A stretch of DNA of 7,620 nucleotides from JAEZDP01 sp044508265 (GTDB taxonomy: Bacteria; Acidobacteriota; Vicinamibacteria; Vicinamibacterales; Vicinamibacteraceae), in contig JBIQIB010000158.1 in assembly GCA_044508265.1 (NCBI GenBank), positions 1 to 7,620 on the forward strand. The letters are read 5' to 3'. Shown piece by piece: positions 1 to 6,580 of the stretch. The notes beneath the pieces are model-generated. The model was not told the origin of the DNA. It did no database searches and saw only the letters and a list, made by a program, of their open reading frames with translations. The translations under genes were made by a program, and so were the position numbers. The stretch's first letter is position 1; each line of letters opens with the position of its first letter.

Positions 1-451
1 GTCCCAGGCTCGTCACGAGGGCCGCGCGCACCATGTTGTCCGGCTCGGTCGCGAGACGCGCCTGCAGCAGCGTGGCCGCATCGCCGGCAGCCTCCTCCGC
101 CGGCGTCGACTGCGCCACGGCCCATGCAGCCTCCGCGCGGGCCTCGATCGACGGGTCGTCGAGCAGCGGGGCGAGCGCGCCCAGCCAGGTGGGATCCTCC
201 AGTCGTCCGACCGCGCGGATGGCCTGCATGCGCAGCGCGACGTCCGCGGCGGCCAGGCCGGCGCGCAGGAGCGCCCGATGCTCGTCGGAGGCCGCACGCG
301 CAGCTTCGGCCTGCCGCAGGAGCAGGCTGGCGTGCGGGGAATCGGCGGGCAGGACGGGCGCCTGCGCGACAGGGGTGGCCATCCATACCGCGACCACGAC
401 GAGAGCGGCGAAGGCCGGCACCGGGCCGACCCGCCGGGCCCCACCGGTCAT
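1..451 (-). CDS. Exported HEAT-repeat protein, N-terminal part (runs off left edge)
   Basis: The minus frame from ATG at 451 stays open to base 1 (150 residues, no stop), so the C-terminus lies outside the window. Residues 1-31 look like a Sec signal peptide: Arg6-Arg7, a hydrophobic core LVVVAVW (17-23) and an Ala-Gln-Ala cleavage site at 29-31. Residues about 57-150 are helical HEAT-type repeats: ALRMQAIRAVGRLEDP (72-87), LLDDPSIEARAEAAWAVAQ (96-114) and a third beginning at MVRAALVTSLG (140-150). HEAT repeats are protein-binding solenoids; in related bacteria similar N-termini precede a cyclophilin peptidyl-prolyl isomerase domain, which would have to lie beyond the edge, so that identity is only a guess. 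The start codon shares one base with the stop of the peptidase gene (TGATG), and there is no strong Shine-Dalgarno, so translation by re-initiation is likely. Third gene of the left operon. Confidence 0.8.
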   Translation of the reverse strand, partial: MTGGARRVGPVPAFAALVVVAVWMATPVAQAPVLPADSPHASLLLRQAEAARAASDEHRALLRAGLAAADVALRMQAIRAVGRLEDPTWLGALAPLLDDPSIEARAEAAWAVAQSTPAEEAAGDAATLLQARLATEPDNMVRAALVTSLG

Positions 452-2421
452 CAGGTCACCGGCGCGGTTCCGGCAGCGAGGGCGCGCCGGTCCTCGTCCG
501 CGAGGGCGTACCGCGACGAGTACTCGAGCATCTGCGTGGCGAGATCCTGCGGATACGTCACCTGCACGTCCGCGATGCCGCCATCCGCATCGTGCACGGG
601 CTCGAGCCGCGGCATCACGAAGCCTGTATAGGTGGGCAGGTCGAGGGCCTCGACGCGCGTCACGATCTCGTCGCGCAGCTGCGGATCGAAGTGGATGCCA
701 TACGTCTCGAAGAGCGCCCGCGCGTCGTCGTAGAGCCCTTCCGACTTGATGCGCTGCACGAGGGCGAGCATCCTGCCGACGCCCTCGCGGAACGCGTCGG
801 CGTCCACCATCACGTAGTAGGTGCGGCCGTCGCGCGAGCGGCGCTCGATCGCCGTCGTGTTGTCCATCAGCCAGTGCACGATGGCCTGGCGGTTGCGCAT
901 GTGGTCTTCTTCGAGATGCGAGCCGTGCCGCACGCGCCGGAGCTGCGCCAGGGCATTGCGCGTGTAGCCCTCGTACTCGGCAAGGACGACGTCGCGATGA
1001 TCAGCGGCCTCCAGGAGGCCGAGCTCCACCATCACCGGGTCGGCGATGAAGTACAGCGCGACCAGGTCCGACCGGGTTTCCTCGAGGGTCGAGTACTGCT
1101 CGCGCAGCGCGACCTGCGGGCTGGCAACGTGGGACGCCAGCCGGCCCGACCCGTGACCGATCACTTCGTGGAGACTCGTGGCGAGCTCGCTCGCCGCGGC
1201 CTGCCAGCGTTCCGCGCGCGCCAGTTCTTCGGGAGACCAGCAGAACTCGGCCTTCAGCGCCGGTGGCTGCGACTGCTCGTACGCCTCGATGACGTTCGAC
1301 AGCGACACGGACTTGCTGCCGTACGTCTCGCGGATGGCCTCGTCGTTCGGCAGGTTGATCCCGATGGCCGTCATCGGCCCCGCATCGCCGGTTTCGACGA
1401 CCACGTCGATGGCCCGGGCGGATACGCCGACGACGTCGGTGCGTCGATAGGCAGGGTCGAACGGCATCTGCTGCTCGAACCACGGCGCGTGCCGGGCGAT
1501 GCGGCGGATGGCCTCCGTCCTCGCCGCGTTCTCGTAGAACACGAGCGCCTCCCAGGCGCCCTTGTGCCCTCGCGGGTCGAGGTAGACCTCGATGAAGCCG
1601 TTGATCGTGTCGACGCGAGACGCGGCGTCCTCGACCCACGCCACGTCGTAGGCCTGCCTGTCGGCCTCGCGGCCGGTTTCGTACCACGTGATCAGCGCCT
1701 CGAGCGCACGGCGGGTGGCGGGCGGCGCGACGTGCAGCGCGAGCGTCAGGTGTGCGGCGATGCGACGGATCGTCTCGCCGTAGCGTCCGCCGATCCGGTA
1801 GACCTCCTCGGCAAGCGATCCGTCGGGGTTGCGCACGAGTCGGCTGTTCAGCGGGTAGTGCTCCGTGAAGCCTTCGAGGTCGGTGAGGCTCACCCCGTCG
1901 TACAGGTTGTTCGCGCTCGCCGTCAGGATGTCTTCACCGCGCGGCGGGTTCTTGCACGTGACCATGGGCCGCCAGTCGGGGTCGAACAACAGCGGCGCAT
2001 GGGCGGCCACGAACGCCGCGGCGTCCGGGGCATCGTCGAGGGGCAGTTGCACGCCCGCCGCCTCGAGCGCCTGCAGCGCCGCCGTGAGCGTCCCGGCATC
2101 GAGGGCGAGCACGAACTTGCGTGACGTGAGGTGCTCGTACGGTCCGGAGTTGATCCAGAACAGCTTCAGGTACGTCGCTATCGCGTCGGCGGCCTTTGGG
2201 TCGAGCAGGTGCCTGTGCGAGTACACCGTCTCCAGCAGGTCGCGCAGCGCGAGCGACGAGGCACAGCGCTGGTCGTAGTAGATGTCGCGTCCGGCCAGCG
2301 CGGCCTCGTAGAGGTGCCAGGCCAGGCGCTTCTCGTCCAGCGTGAGCGCGTCGAAGCCGTCGGCATACAGCTGGGCGACGGCCGCCGGACCGACGCGTTC
2401 GAGCAGCACCGGCCTCGTCAT
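451..2421 (-). CDS. Dipeptidyl-peptidase III family zinc metallopeptidase (M49)
   Basis: A 656-residue protein without a signal peptide, so probably cytosolic. M49 enzymes are zinc exopeptidases that remove dipeptides from the N-terminus of short peptides. The family's HExxGH zinc motif is present as HEVIGHGSGRL (418-428; His418, catalytic Glu419, His423), and the third zinc ligand sits in LEETRSD (446-452, Glu448), the counterpart of EECRAE in eukaryotic enzymes. Other M49-like blocks are FWINSGPYEHLTSRKF (88-103), NGFIEVYLDPRGHKGAWEAL (274-293) and the INLPNDEAIRETYGSKSVSL stretch (355-373). Length is normal for the family. The two zinc motifs are only about 25 residues apart, closer than in the human enzyme. 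ATG at 2421 is preceded by AGGAG seven bases upstream, and its ATGA overlaps the stop of the upstream nuclease gene; its own stop overlaps the HEAT gene start. Family assignment is secure; the physiological substrate is unknown. Confidence 0.95.
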   Translation of the reverse strand: MTRPVLLERVGPAAVAQLYADGFDALTLDEKRLAWHLYEAALAGRDIYYDQRCASSLALRDLLETVYSHRHLLDPKAADAIATYLKLFWINSGPYEHLTSRKFVLALDAGTLTAALQALEAAGVQLPLDDAPDAAAFVAAHAPLLFDPDWRPMVTCKNPPRGEDILTASANNLYDGVSLTDLEGFTEHYPLNSRLVRNPDGSLAEEVYRIGGRYGETIRRIAAHLTLALHVAPPATRRALEALITWYETGREADRQAYDVAWVEDAASRVDTINGFIEVYLDPRGHKGAWEALVFYENAARTEAIRRIARHAPWFEQQMPFDPAYRRTDVVGVSARAIDVVVETGDAGPMTAIGINLPNDEAIRETYGSKSVSLSNVIEAYEQSQPPALKAEFCWSPEELARAERWQAAASELATSLHEVIGHGSGRLASHVASPQVALREQYSTLEETRSDLVALYFIADPVMVELGLLEAADHRDVVLAEYEGYTRNALAQLRRVRHGSHLEEDHMRNRQAIVHWLMDNTTAIERRSRDGRTYYVMVDADAFREGVGRMLALVQRIKSEGLYDDARALFETYGIHFDPQLRDEIVTRVEALDLPTYTGFVMPRLEPVHDADGGIADVQVTYPQDLATQMLEYSSRYALADEDRRALAAGTAPVT

Positions 2422-3821
2422 CGGGAGTCTCCTGACGGCAGCGTGACGCGCTCGCCCTGGGCGGGCGTGGCCACGGTCCAGCCGAGACGCGTCTCGATGG
2501 CGGTTCGCAGCACGGTCATCGCTTCGAGTTCGCCGTGCACGAGGTACGTGCAGGCGGGCGGCCGCGTGAAGCCGCCGAGCCAGCGCAGGATCTCGTCGTG
2601 GTCGGCGTGGGCCGACATCTGGTCGTTGCGATAGATTCGCGCGGCGACGTTGATGATTTCCCCGTGAATCTTCACGAAGTTCGCGCCGTCGACGAGCTGC
2701 CGCCCCCGCGTGCCCTGTGCCTGGAAGCCCACGAAGAGCACGGCGGAGCGGGGGTCGGGCAGGTAGCGCTTGAGGTGGTGCAGCACGCGCCCGCCCGTCG
2801 CCATCCCGCTTGCCGAGATGATGATCGCCGGCTCGGTGACGTCGGCGATGGCTTTCGACTCCTGCACCGAATCGACGATCGTGAGCCGGGTGGTCGAGAA
2901 CATCGCCTCGCGGCGCGCCGTGGGACGCACCTCCTCATCGAGCTCCGAGGGATGGCTGGCGTAGAACCCGAGCGCCTTGCTGGCCATCGGGCTGTCGACG
3001 AAGACGGGCATGGTGGGGATGCGCTTCTCGCGCTCGAGCCGGTCGATCCAGTAGAGCAGCTCGCCGGCACGCCCTATCGCAAACGACGGGATCACCAGCT
3101 TGCCGCCGCGCCGCCAGGTCTCGCCAATCACCTCTGCCAGCTGTGCGCCGTCGTCGTCGGGCGGGTGACGGCGATCGCCGTACGTCGACTCGACGAGCAG
3201 CACGTCGGCCTCGGGGACGGCCGTCGGGTCGGGCAGGATCGGCCTGTCGTAGCGTCCGAGGTCGCCGCCGAACAGGAGCGTGCGCGGCGTGTCGTCGCGC
3301 AGCGTCATGCGGACGAAGGCCGAGCCGAGCAGGTGACCCGCGGGAAGGAACTCCACGTCCACGCCGTCGGCCACGGGCACCTGCACACCGTATCCGACGG
3401 GCTGCAGGTGCGTCAGCGCCCGCAGCGCGTCGGCCTCCGTGAACAGCGGCAGCGCCGGGCGGTGGCGGGTGTAGCCGTGCTTGTTGGCCTGCCGCGCGTC
3501 CTCTTCCTGGATCCGTCCCGCATCCGGCAGGACGAGCGAGCAGAGGTCACGCGTTCCCGGCGTGCAGAAGATGCGTCCGGTGAACCCGGCGGCCACGAGG
3601 CGCGGCAGCATGCCACAGTGGTCGAGGTGCGCGTGGGTCAGGACCACGGCGTCCAGCCCGGACGGCCGGAAGGGCATGGCCTGCCAGTTGCGCTCGCGCA
3701 GCACCTTGCTCCCCTGGAACTGACCGCAGTCGACGAGCACCTGCCGGCCCGACGCCGTCGTGAGCAGGTGTTTTGAGCCGGTCACCGTCTGTGCGGCGCC
3801 GAGGAAGGTGAGGTCGGCCAA
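2418..3821 (-). CDS. Metallo-beta-lactamase fold / beta-CASP RNA-processing nuclease (CPSF73-like)
   Basis: From TTG at 3821 this is a 467-residue protein of the COG1236 type: an MBL-fold hydrolase with a beta-CASP insert, related to CPSF-73/Int11 and to bacterial beta-CASP RNases. Metal-binding motifs are HAHLDH (63-68), His163 in GHLLGSAF, Asp187 in FGGDLGRYDRP, and Glu211 in LLVESTYGDR. The beta-CASP part holds VDSPMASKALGFY (275-287) and ISASGMATGGRVL (335-347), and the C-terminus carries SAHADHDE (His405) and YLVHGE (His429). Family members cut RNA with two zinc ions; cytosolic, no signal peptide. The start was chosen because GGAG lies seven bases before this TTG, the protein begins right at the conserved first strand (ADLTFLGAAQTVTGSKH), and any longer form would run through the divergent promoter region and antisense to the next gene. 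First gene of the left operon, overlapping the peptidase by four bases. Confidence 0.93.
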   Translation of the reverse strand: MADLTFLGAAQTVTGSKHLLTTASGRQVLVDCGQFQGSKVLRERNWQAMPFRPSGLDAVVLTHAHLDHCGMLPRLVAAGFTGRIFCTPGTRDLCSLVLPDAGRIQEEDARQANKHGYTRHRPALPLFTEADALRALTHLQPVGYGVQVPVADGVDVEFLPAGHLLGSAFVRMTLRDDTPRTLLFGGDLGRYDRPILPDPTAVPEADVLLVESTYGDRRHPPDDDGAQLAEVIGETWRRGGKLVIPSFAIGRAGELLYWIDRLEREKRIPTMPVFVDSPMASKALGFYASHPSELDEEVRPTARREAMFSTTRLTIVDSVQESKAIADVTEPAIIISASGMATGGRVLHHLKRYLPDPRSAVLFVGFQAQGTRGRQLVDGANFVKIHGEIINVAARIYRNDQMSAHADHDEILRWLGGFTRPPACTYLVHGELEAMTVLRTAIETRLGWTVATPAQGERVTLPSGDSR

Positions 3822-3828
3822 GCTCGGG

Positions 3829-3832
3829 CTCC
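3829..3832 (-). promoter_or_regulatory. Ribosome binding site fixing the TTG start of the beta-CASP nuclease
   Basis: On the minus strand GGAG (3832 to 3829) is followed by seven bases and then TTG at 3821. No ATG or GTG lies in frame nearby, so this site is the main support for the non-ATG start. Confidence 0.6.
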
Positions 3833-3870
3833 GGGAGGCTGTCGCGCCGACCGGCGCGGTGAGGTCGAGG

Positions 3871-3899
3871 TCGTATTCTATACTGCTGGCTTTATACCC
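3871..3899. promoter_or_regulatory. AT-rich island, candidate divergent promoter pair
   Basis: The 153-base region between the divergent nuclease and DUF4412 genes is GC-rich except for this island. It contains GTATTCTATAC (3873-3883), a palindrome of GTAT/ATAC arms around three bases, and a second TATAC at 3893-3897. On the plus strand TATACT (3879-3884) resembles a -10 box; on the minus strand TATAGAATA overlaps it and GGTATAAAG lies nearby. No good -35 box is visible for either direction. Predicted leaders would be roughly 80 bases for the plus gene and under 50 for the minus gene. That the island is the promoter is inference from position and composition. Confidence 0.4.
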
Positions 3900-3958
3900 T
3901 GCGCCCGTCCTCGCTGGCGGGCGTGTGCGCCGCGACGACGTGTGGCGTTGACCCCACT

Positions 3959-3963
3959 GGAGG
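3959..3963 (+). promoter_or_regulatory. Ribosome binding site of the DUF4412-like gene
   Basis: GGAGG lies eleven bases before ATG at 3975. It supports this start over an in-frame GTG at 3942, which would lie upstream of the site and add eleven residues in front of the signal peptide. Confidence 0.55.
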
Positions 3964-3974
3964 CTTCGAGAGAC

Positions 3975-4921
3975 ATGCAGGTACGACAGATCGCCATCGC
4001 CATGGGCGTGCTCGCGTACGCCTGGACTGCCCAGGCGGACGTGACCATCGTGGCGCAGATGAAGGGCAAGATGATGGGCATGAACCCGTCCGGTGAGACG
4101 ATCACCTACATCAAGGGCGGCAAGATGCGCACCGATCAGACGATGGGGCGCGACAAGACGTCCACGATCATGGACGTCGACAGCGGCCGGATGATTGCCA
4201 TCAACCACCGCAAGAAGGAGGCGGAGGTGTGGAACGTGGCGGACCTGACCGCCAGCCTTCAGGGCGCGGGTGCGAACGTGGCGGCCGACGTGGAGATCAC
4301 GCCCACGAACGAGACGAAGGAGATTGCCGGGTACACCGCCACCCGCCACGACGTGTCGGTCTCGGTGGATGCCGGCATGGCGGACGCGCCCATCAAGATG
4401 ACGATGAACATCACCGGTCCCGCCTGGCTCTCGACCGAGGCGCCGGGGGTGCAGGACTACGCCAATTTCTACGCGGCCGCTGCCGAGAAGGGGTTCTTCT
4501 TCGGCGACCCGCGCGGGGCACGGGCCAACCCGGGCAATGCCAGGGGCATGATGCAGATGTATCGCGAGATGGCGTCGAAGGGCATTCCGCTCGAGTCGAC
4601 CCAGACGATGAAGATGTNNNNNNNNNNNNNNNNNNNNNNNNNNNNNNNNNNNNNNNNNNNNNNNNNNNNNNNNNNNNNNNNNNNNNNNNNNNNNNNNNNN
4701 NNNNNNNNNNNNNNNNNCGCGAGATGGCGTCGAAGGGCATTCCGCTCGAGTCGACCCAGACGATGAAGATGTCGGGCAGCGGGCCCATGGCGGGCATGCT
4801 GGCGCGGCTCGGCGGGGGCGAGATGTCGTCGACCGTGACCAGGATCTCTGACGAAGCGCTCGACGACTCGCTGTTCGAGATTCCGGAGGGCTACAAGGTC
4901 AAGGAGCAGAAGGTCAATTAG
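3975..4921 (+). CDS. Exported DUF4412-like protein, Met-rich; split by an assembly gap
   Basis: Starts with a signal peptide, residues 1-21, ending in a clear Ala-Gln-Ala site before Asp22, so the mature protein should be periplasmic or otherwise exported. The body resembles DUF4412: an early beta-rich part with YIKGGKMRTDQTM (44-56), IMDVDSGRMIAINHRKKEAEVWN (split over 64-87) and a later GPAWLSTEAPGV segment. Function of the family is unknown. The reading frame appears broken at the 100-N gap (4618-4717): the part before and the part after are in different frames. The 55 bases before the gap are repeated exactly after it; merging the two copies restores one frame with 263 residues ending EGYKVKEQKVN and a TAG stop at 4919-4921. 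The gene is therefore probably intact. About 20 methionines occur in the mature part, clustered in segments such as MKGKMMGM and GMMQMYREM. Precedes, by one base, the folate-reductase-like gene. Confidence 0.82.
4563..4617. repeat. 55-base exact duplicate, left copy, abutting the gap
   Basis: This stretch is identical to 4718-4772 on the other side of the N run. It begins on a codon boundary (Arg-Glu-Met-Ala) of the DUF4412-like gene. The length of exactly 55 and the position at both gap edges point to an unmerged contig overlap rather than a biological repeat. Confidence 0.95.
4618..4717. other. Assembly gap of exactly 100 N
   Basis: Exactly 100 undetermined bases, the usual placeholder for a gap of unknown size. 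Because the flanks overlap by 55 identical bases, the real gap size is probably minus 55, meaning that no sequence is missing. Confidence 0.98.
4718..4772. repeat. 55-base exact duplicate, right copy, abutting the gap
   Basis: Identical to 4563-4617. Removing one copy together with the Ns (155 bases) shifts the downstream frame back into register with the DUF4412-like start. Confidence 0.95.
4908..4913 (+). promoter_or_regulatory. Ribosome binding site supporting the TTG start of the folate-reductase-like gene
   Basis: AGAAGG lies nine bases before TTG at 4923, inside the last codons of the upstream gene. A second candidate, AAGGAG, sits at 4901-4906, rather far away. Confidence 0.5.
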
Positions 4922-4922
4922 G

Positions 4923-5777
4923 TTGGCCACCTTCGCGGATGCACTCCAGCAGTCATCCACCGGCGTCCTGGCCGTCGAGCTCCGTCCTCCGAGGGCGGAG
5001 CTCGGCGCCGCCGCCGGCATGGATGCGTGGATCGACACCTATCACGCCATTCGCCGGCTCGTTCGTCACGGTCACTTCGTCTGCCTCACCGACAGCGCCG
5101 TCGGCGCGGCCGAAGAGGACAACCTGCGGCACCTCGTCCTGAACCTCGGTGAAGAGGTGGACCGGAGTCGCATCGTGCCGTTCCTGACGTCGAAGCACAC
5201 CCTCGACTACTGCCTCAACTACGCGGACCGCGCGCAGCAGCACGGCTTTCCGTCGCTGGTCGTCCTTGGCGGCGACCAGAGCGTCGGCGTGCCCCGGTGC
5301 GTCGCGCACGCGTGGGAGTTGCGCGCGGCCATCCGCGCACGGCAGCCCGCACTGCGGCTCGGCGGCTGGGCCAACCCGCACCGCGATCCCGTCAGGCAGC
5401 TCGATTTCGTGCTCGCGCCCAACTTCACGGGCGAGTACTTCCTGACGCAGGTCGTCTCGCACCACGACGTCGGCGCCGTCGAGCGCTTCCTCGACGAAGG
5501 CGCGCGCCGCGGCCTCGCGCTGCCTGGCGTGTTCGGCGTCTTCTACTATCGGAGCGCCCGGCCGAAGACGCTCGAGATGCTCTCGGCGTTCATGCCGGTG
5601 CCCGTGGACGCCCTGCGGGAAGAGTTCGCGGGGGGCGCAACCGCGGAGGAGATCTGCGCCCGCAGCCTGCGGACGCTGCGCGCCGCGGGCGTCCGGCACT
5701 TCTACCTGAGCAATCTCCCGCTCACAGGCACGGAGCGGACGCTGCACCGCATCCTGGAGCTCGCCGGCTTCGAGTGA
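4923..5777 (+). CDS. Methylenetetrahydrofolate reductase-like protein (MetF family TIM barrel)
   Basis: A 284-residue protein close to the length of bacterial MetF, the FAD enzyme that reduces 5,10-methylene- to 5-methyl-tetrahydrofolate in the cytosol. Landmarks in family order: VLAVELRPPR (15-24), where Glu19 matches the acid residue of the MetF EFFPP motif; LVVLGGDQS (112-120), where Asp118 matches the Gly-Asp folate-contact site; LGGWANPHRDP (146-156), equivalent to the GYPExHP loop; EYFLTQVV (171-178) with the conserved Thr-Gln; LPGVFGVFYYRS (200-211); and the C-terminal VRHFYLSNL (257-265), like the HFYTLN ending. Several motifs are altered (no canonical GYPE, SNL for TLN), so a divergent or specialised reductase is possible. 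TTG start chosen from the Shine-Dalgarno nine bases upstream and the placement of the first barrel strand; the start is one base after the DUF4412-like stop, suggesting coupling. No signal peptide. Confidence 0.82.
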   Translation: MATFADALQQSSTGVLAVELRPPRAELGAAAGMDAWIDTYHAIRRLVRHGHFVCLTDSAVGAAEEDNLRHLVLNLGEEVDRSRIVPFLTSKHTLDYCLNYADRAQQHGFPSLVVLGGDQSVGVPRCVAHAWELRAAIRARQPALRLGGWANPHRDPVRQLDFVLAPNFTGEYFLTQVVSHHDVGAVERFLDEGARRGLALPGVFGVFYYRSARPKTLEMLSAFMPVPVDALREEFAGGATAEEICARSLRTLRAAGVRHFYLSNLPLTGTERTLHRILELAGFE

Positions 5778-5785
5778 CGTGGCAG

Positions 5786-5812
5786 GGCAGGCCGTCAGGC
5801 CAGGTGCCTGCC
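5786..5812. terminator. Weak inverted repeat between convergent genes, possible terminator
   Basis: GGCAGGC (5786-5792) and GCCTGCC (5806-5812) can form a seven-pair stem with a 13-base loop. It spans the 17-base gap between the convergent stops and the last codons of the SDR gene. There is no T-tract, so a role in bidirectional termination is only suggested. Confidence 0.3.
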
Positions 5813-6508
5813 GCCATCCACGCGCAGCGTCTCGCCGGTGACGAACGACGCGTCGAGCAGCGCGCCGACGGCGTCGGCGAGCGCGTCGGGCGTCCCCCAG
5901 CGGCCGAGCGGCGTCGCCGCAAGCACGGCGTCCTGATCGACACCGGTCGTGCCCGCCGCGGGAAGGATGGGCCCCGGGGCTATCGCGTTGACGCGGACGC
6001 CGGACGCCGCGAGCTCCAGCGCGAGCCCTTCCGCGAGGGCGACGACACCCGCCTTGGCCACGTAGTACGGCACATAGCCCTTGTACCTGGGCCGGCCGCT
6101 CGCGGCCACCCAGTCAGCCGACAGGATGACGTGTCCACGCCCGGCCGCAGCCATGCGGGACGCTGCCGCGTGCGCGCAGTGGAAGGAGGCGTCGAGATCC
6201 ACGGCAAGGTGGTCGCGCCACGTCTGTGGCGTCAGCTCGTCGAACGGGACGCGCTGGTAGATCGACGCGAGGCAGACCAGGAGGTCGAGCCGTCCGCGCC
6301 AGGCATGCGCGTCGTCGACGAGCCGACGGCACTCGGTGGGGTCGCGCAGGTCCGCGGTGATGACGCGTGCGTCGTGACCAGCGGCAGCCAGGTCGCGCAC
6401 CACGGCGTCCAGCTCCGCGCGGGACGTGTGCGCCGAGAACACGACGTCATGGCCGCGACCCGTGAGCAGGCGCCCGATCGCCGCGCCCATGCGGGTGCCG
6501 CCCGTCAC
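5795..6508 (-). CDS. Short-chain dehydrogenase/reductase, pteridine-reductase-like
   Basis: An NAD(P)-dependent Rossmann-fold oxidoreductase. From GTG at 6508 it has 237 residues, with the nucleotide-binding TGGTRMGAAIG at the very start (2-12), the catalytic Tyr148-x-x-x-Lys152 pair in PYYVAKAG, VRVNAIAPGPILP (171-183) and the typical ending FVTGETLRVDGGRHLA (222-237). The ending, the APGPILP loop and the TGGTR start resemble pteridine reductase/FolM-like SDRs; the substrate is not provable here. Oddities: the usual Asn-Asn-Ala-Gly/Ser motif reads VCLAS (78-82), and no serine lies 13 residues before Tyr148 (Ser130 and Ser137 are the candidates). The GTG start removes most of the first beta strand; upstream codons read RPVALVTGG in frame back to a TAA at 6581-6583, and the only other plausible initiator there is CTG at 6568 (257 residues). 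Downstream of the DUF1326-like gene, in the same frame; convergent with the folate-reductase-like gene. Confidence 0.85.
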   Translation of the reverse strand: MTGGTRMGAAIGRLLTGRGHDVVFSAHTSRAELDAVVRDLAAAGHDARVITADLRDPTECRRLVDDAHAWRGRLDLLVCLASIYQRVPFDELTPQTWRDHLAVDLDASFHCAHAAASRMAAAGRGHVILSADWVAASGRPRYKGYVPYYVAKAGVVALAEGLALELAASGVRVNAIAPGPILPAAGTTGVDQDAVLAATPLGRWGTPDALADAVGALLDASFVTGETLRVDGGRHLA

Positions 6509-6580
6509 GAGCGCGACGGGACGGGTCGCGCAGCCGCCGCTGCCCTGCTGATGTGCGGTGCTGTCCAGGTCGGCGTCCGC

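Noticed and set aside
13..444. Minus-strand open frame of 143 codons in another frame of the HEAT gene
   Set aside because: Arg/Ser/Pro-rich with no domain; the neighbouring frame from ATG 451 gives a signal peptide and HEAT repeats.
124..2124. Very long plus-strand open frame (666 codons) antisense to the peptidase
   Set aside because: High GC leaves few stops on the antisense strand; the translation is rich in Arg/His/Val with no family motif, while the minus strand carries clear M49 motifs.
2535..3776. Plus-strand open frame of 413 codons antisense to the beta-CASP nuclease
   Set aside because: Same antisense artefact; the minus strand shows all MBL and beta-CASP motifs.
3822..4349. N-terminal extension of the beta-CASP nuclease to an upstream ATG at 4349
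   Set aside because: It would run antisense through the DUF4412-like coding region and the divergent promoter region, has no family similarity, and a good ribosome binding site marks TTG 3821.
4563..4772. Genuine tandem or dispersed repeat within the DUF4412-like gene
   Set aside because: Exact identity, a length of precisely 55, location at both gap edges and frame restoration on merging all favour an assembly overlap.
4953..5747. Minus-strand open frame of 264 codons antisense to the folate-reductase-like gene
   Set aside because: Compositional shadow; the plus strand carries ordered MetF-family motifs.
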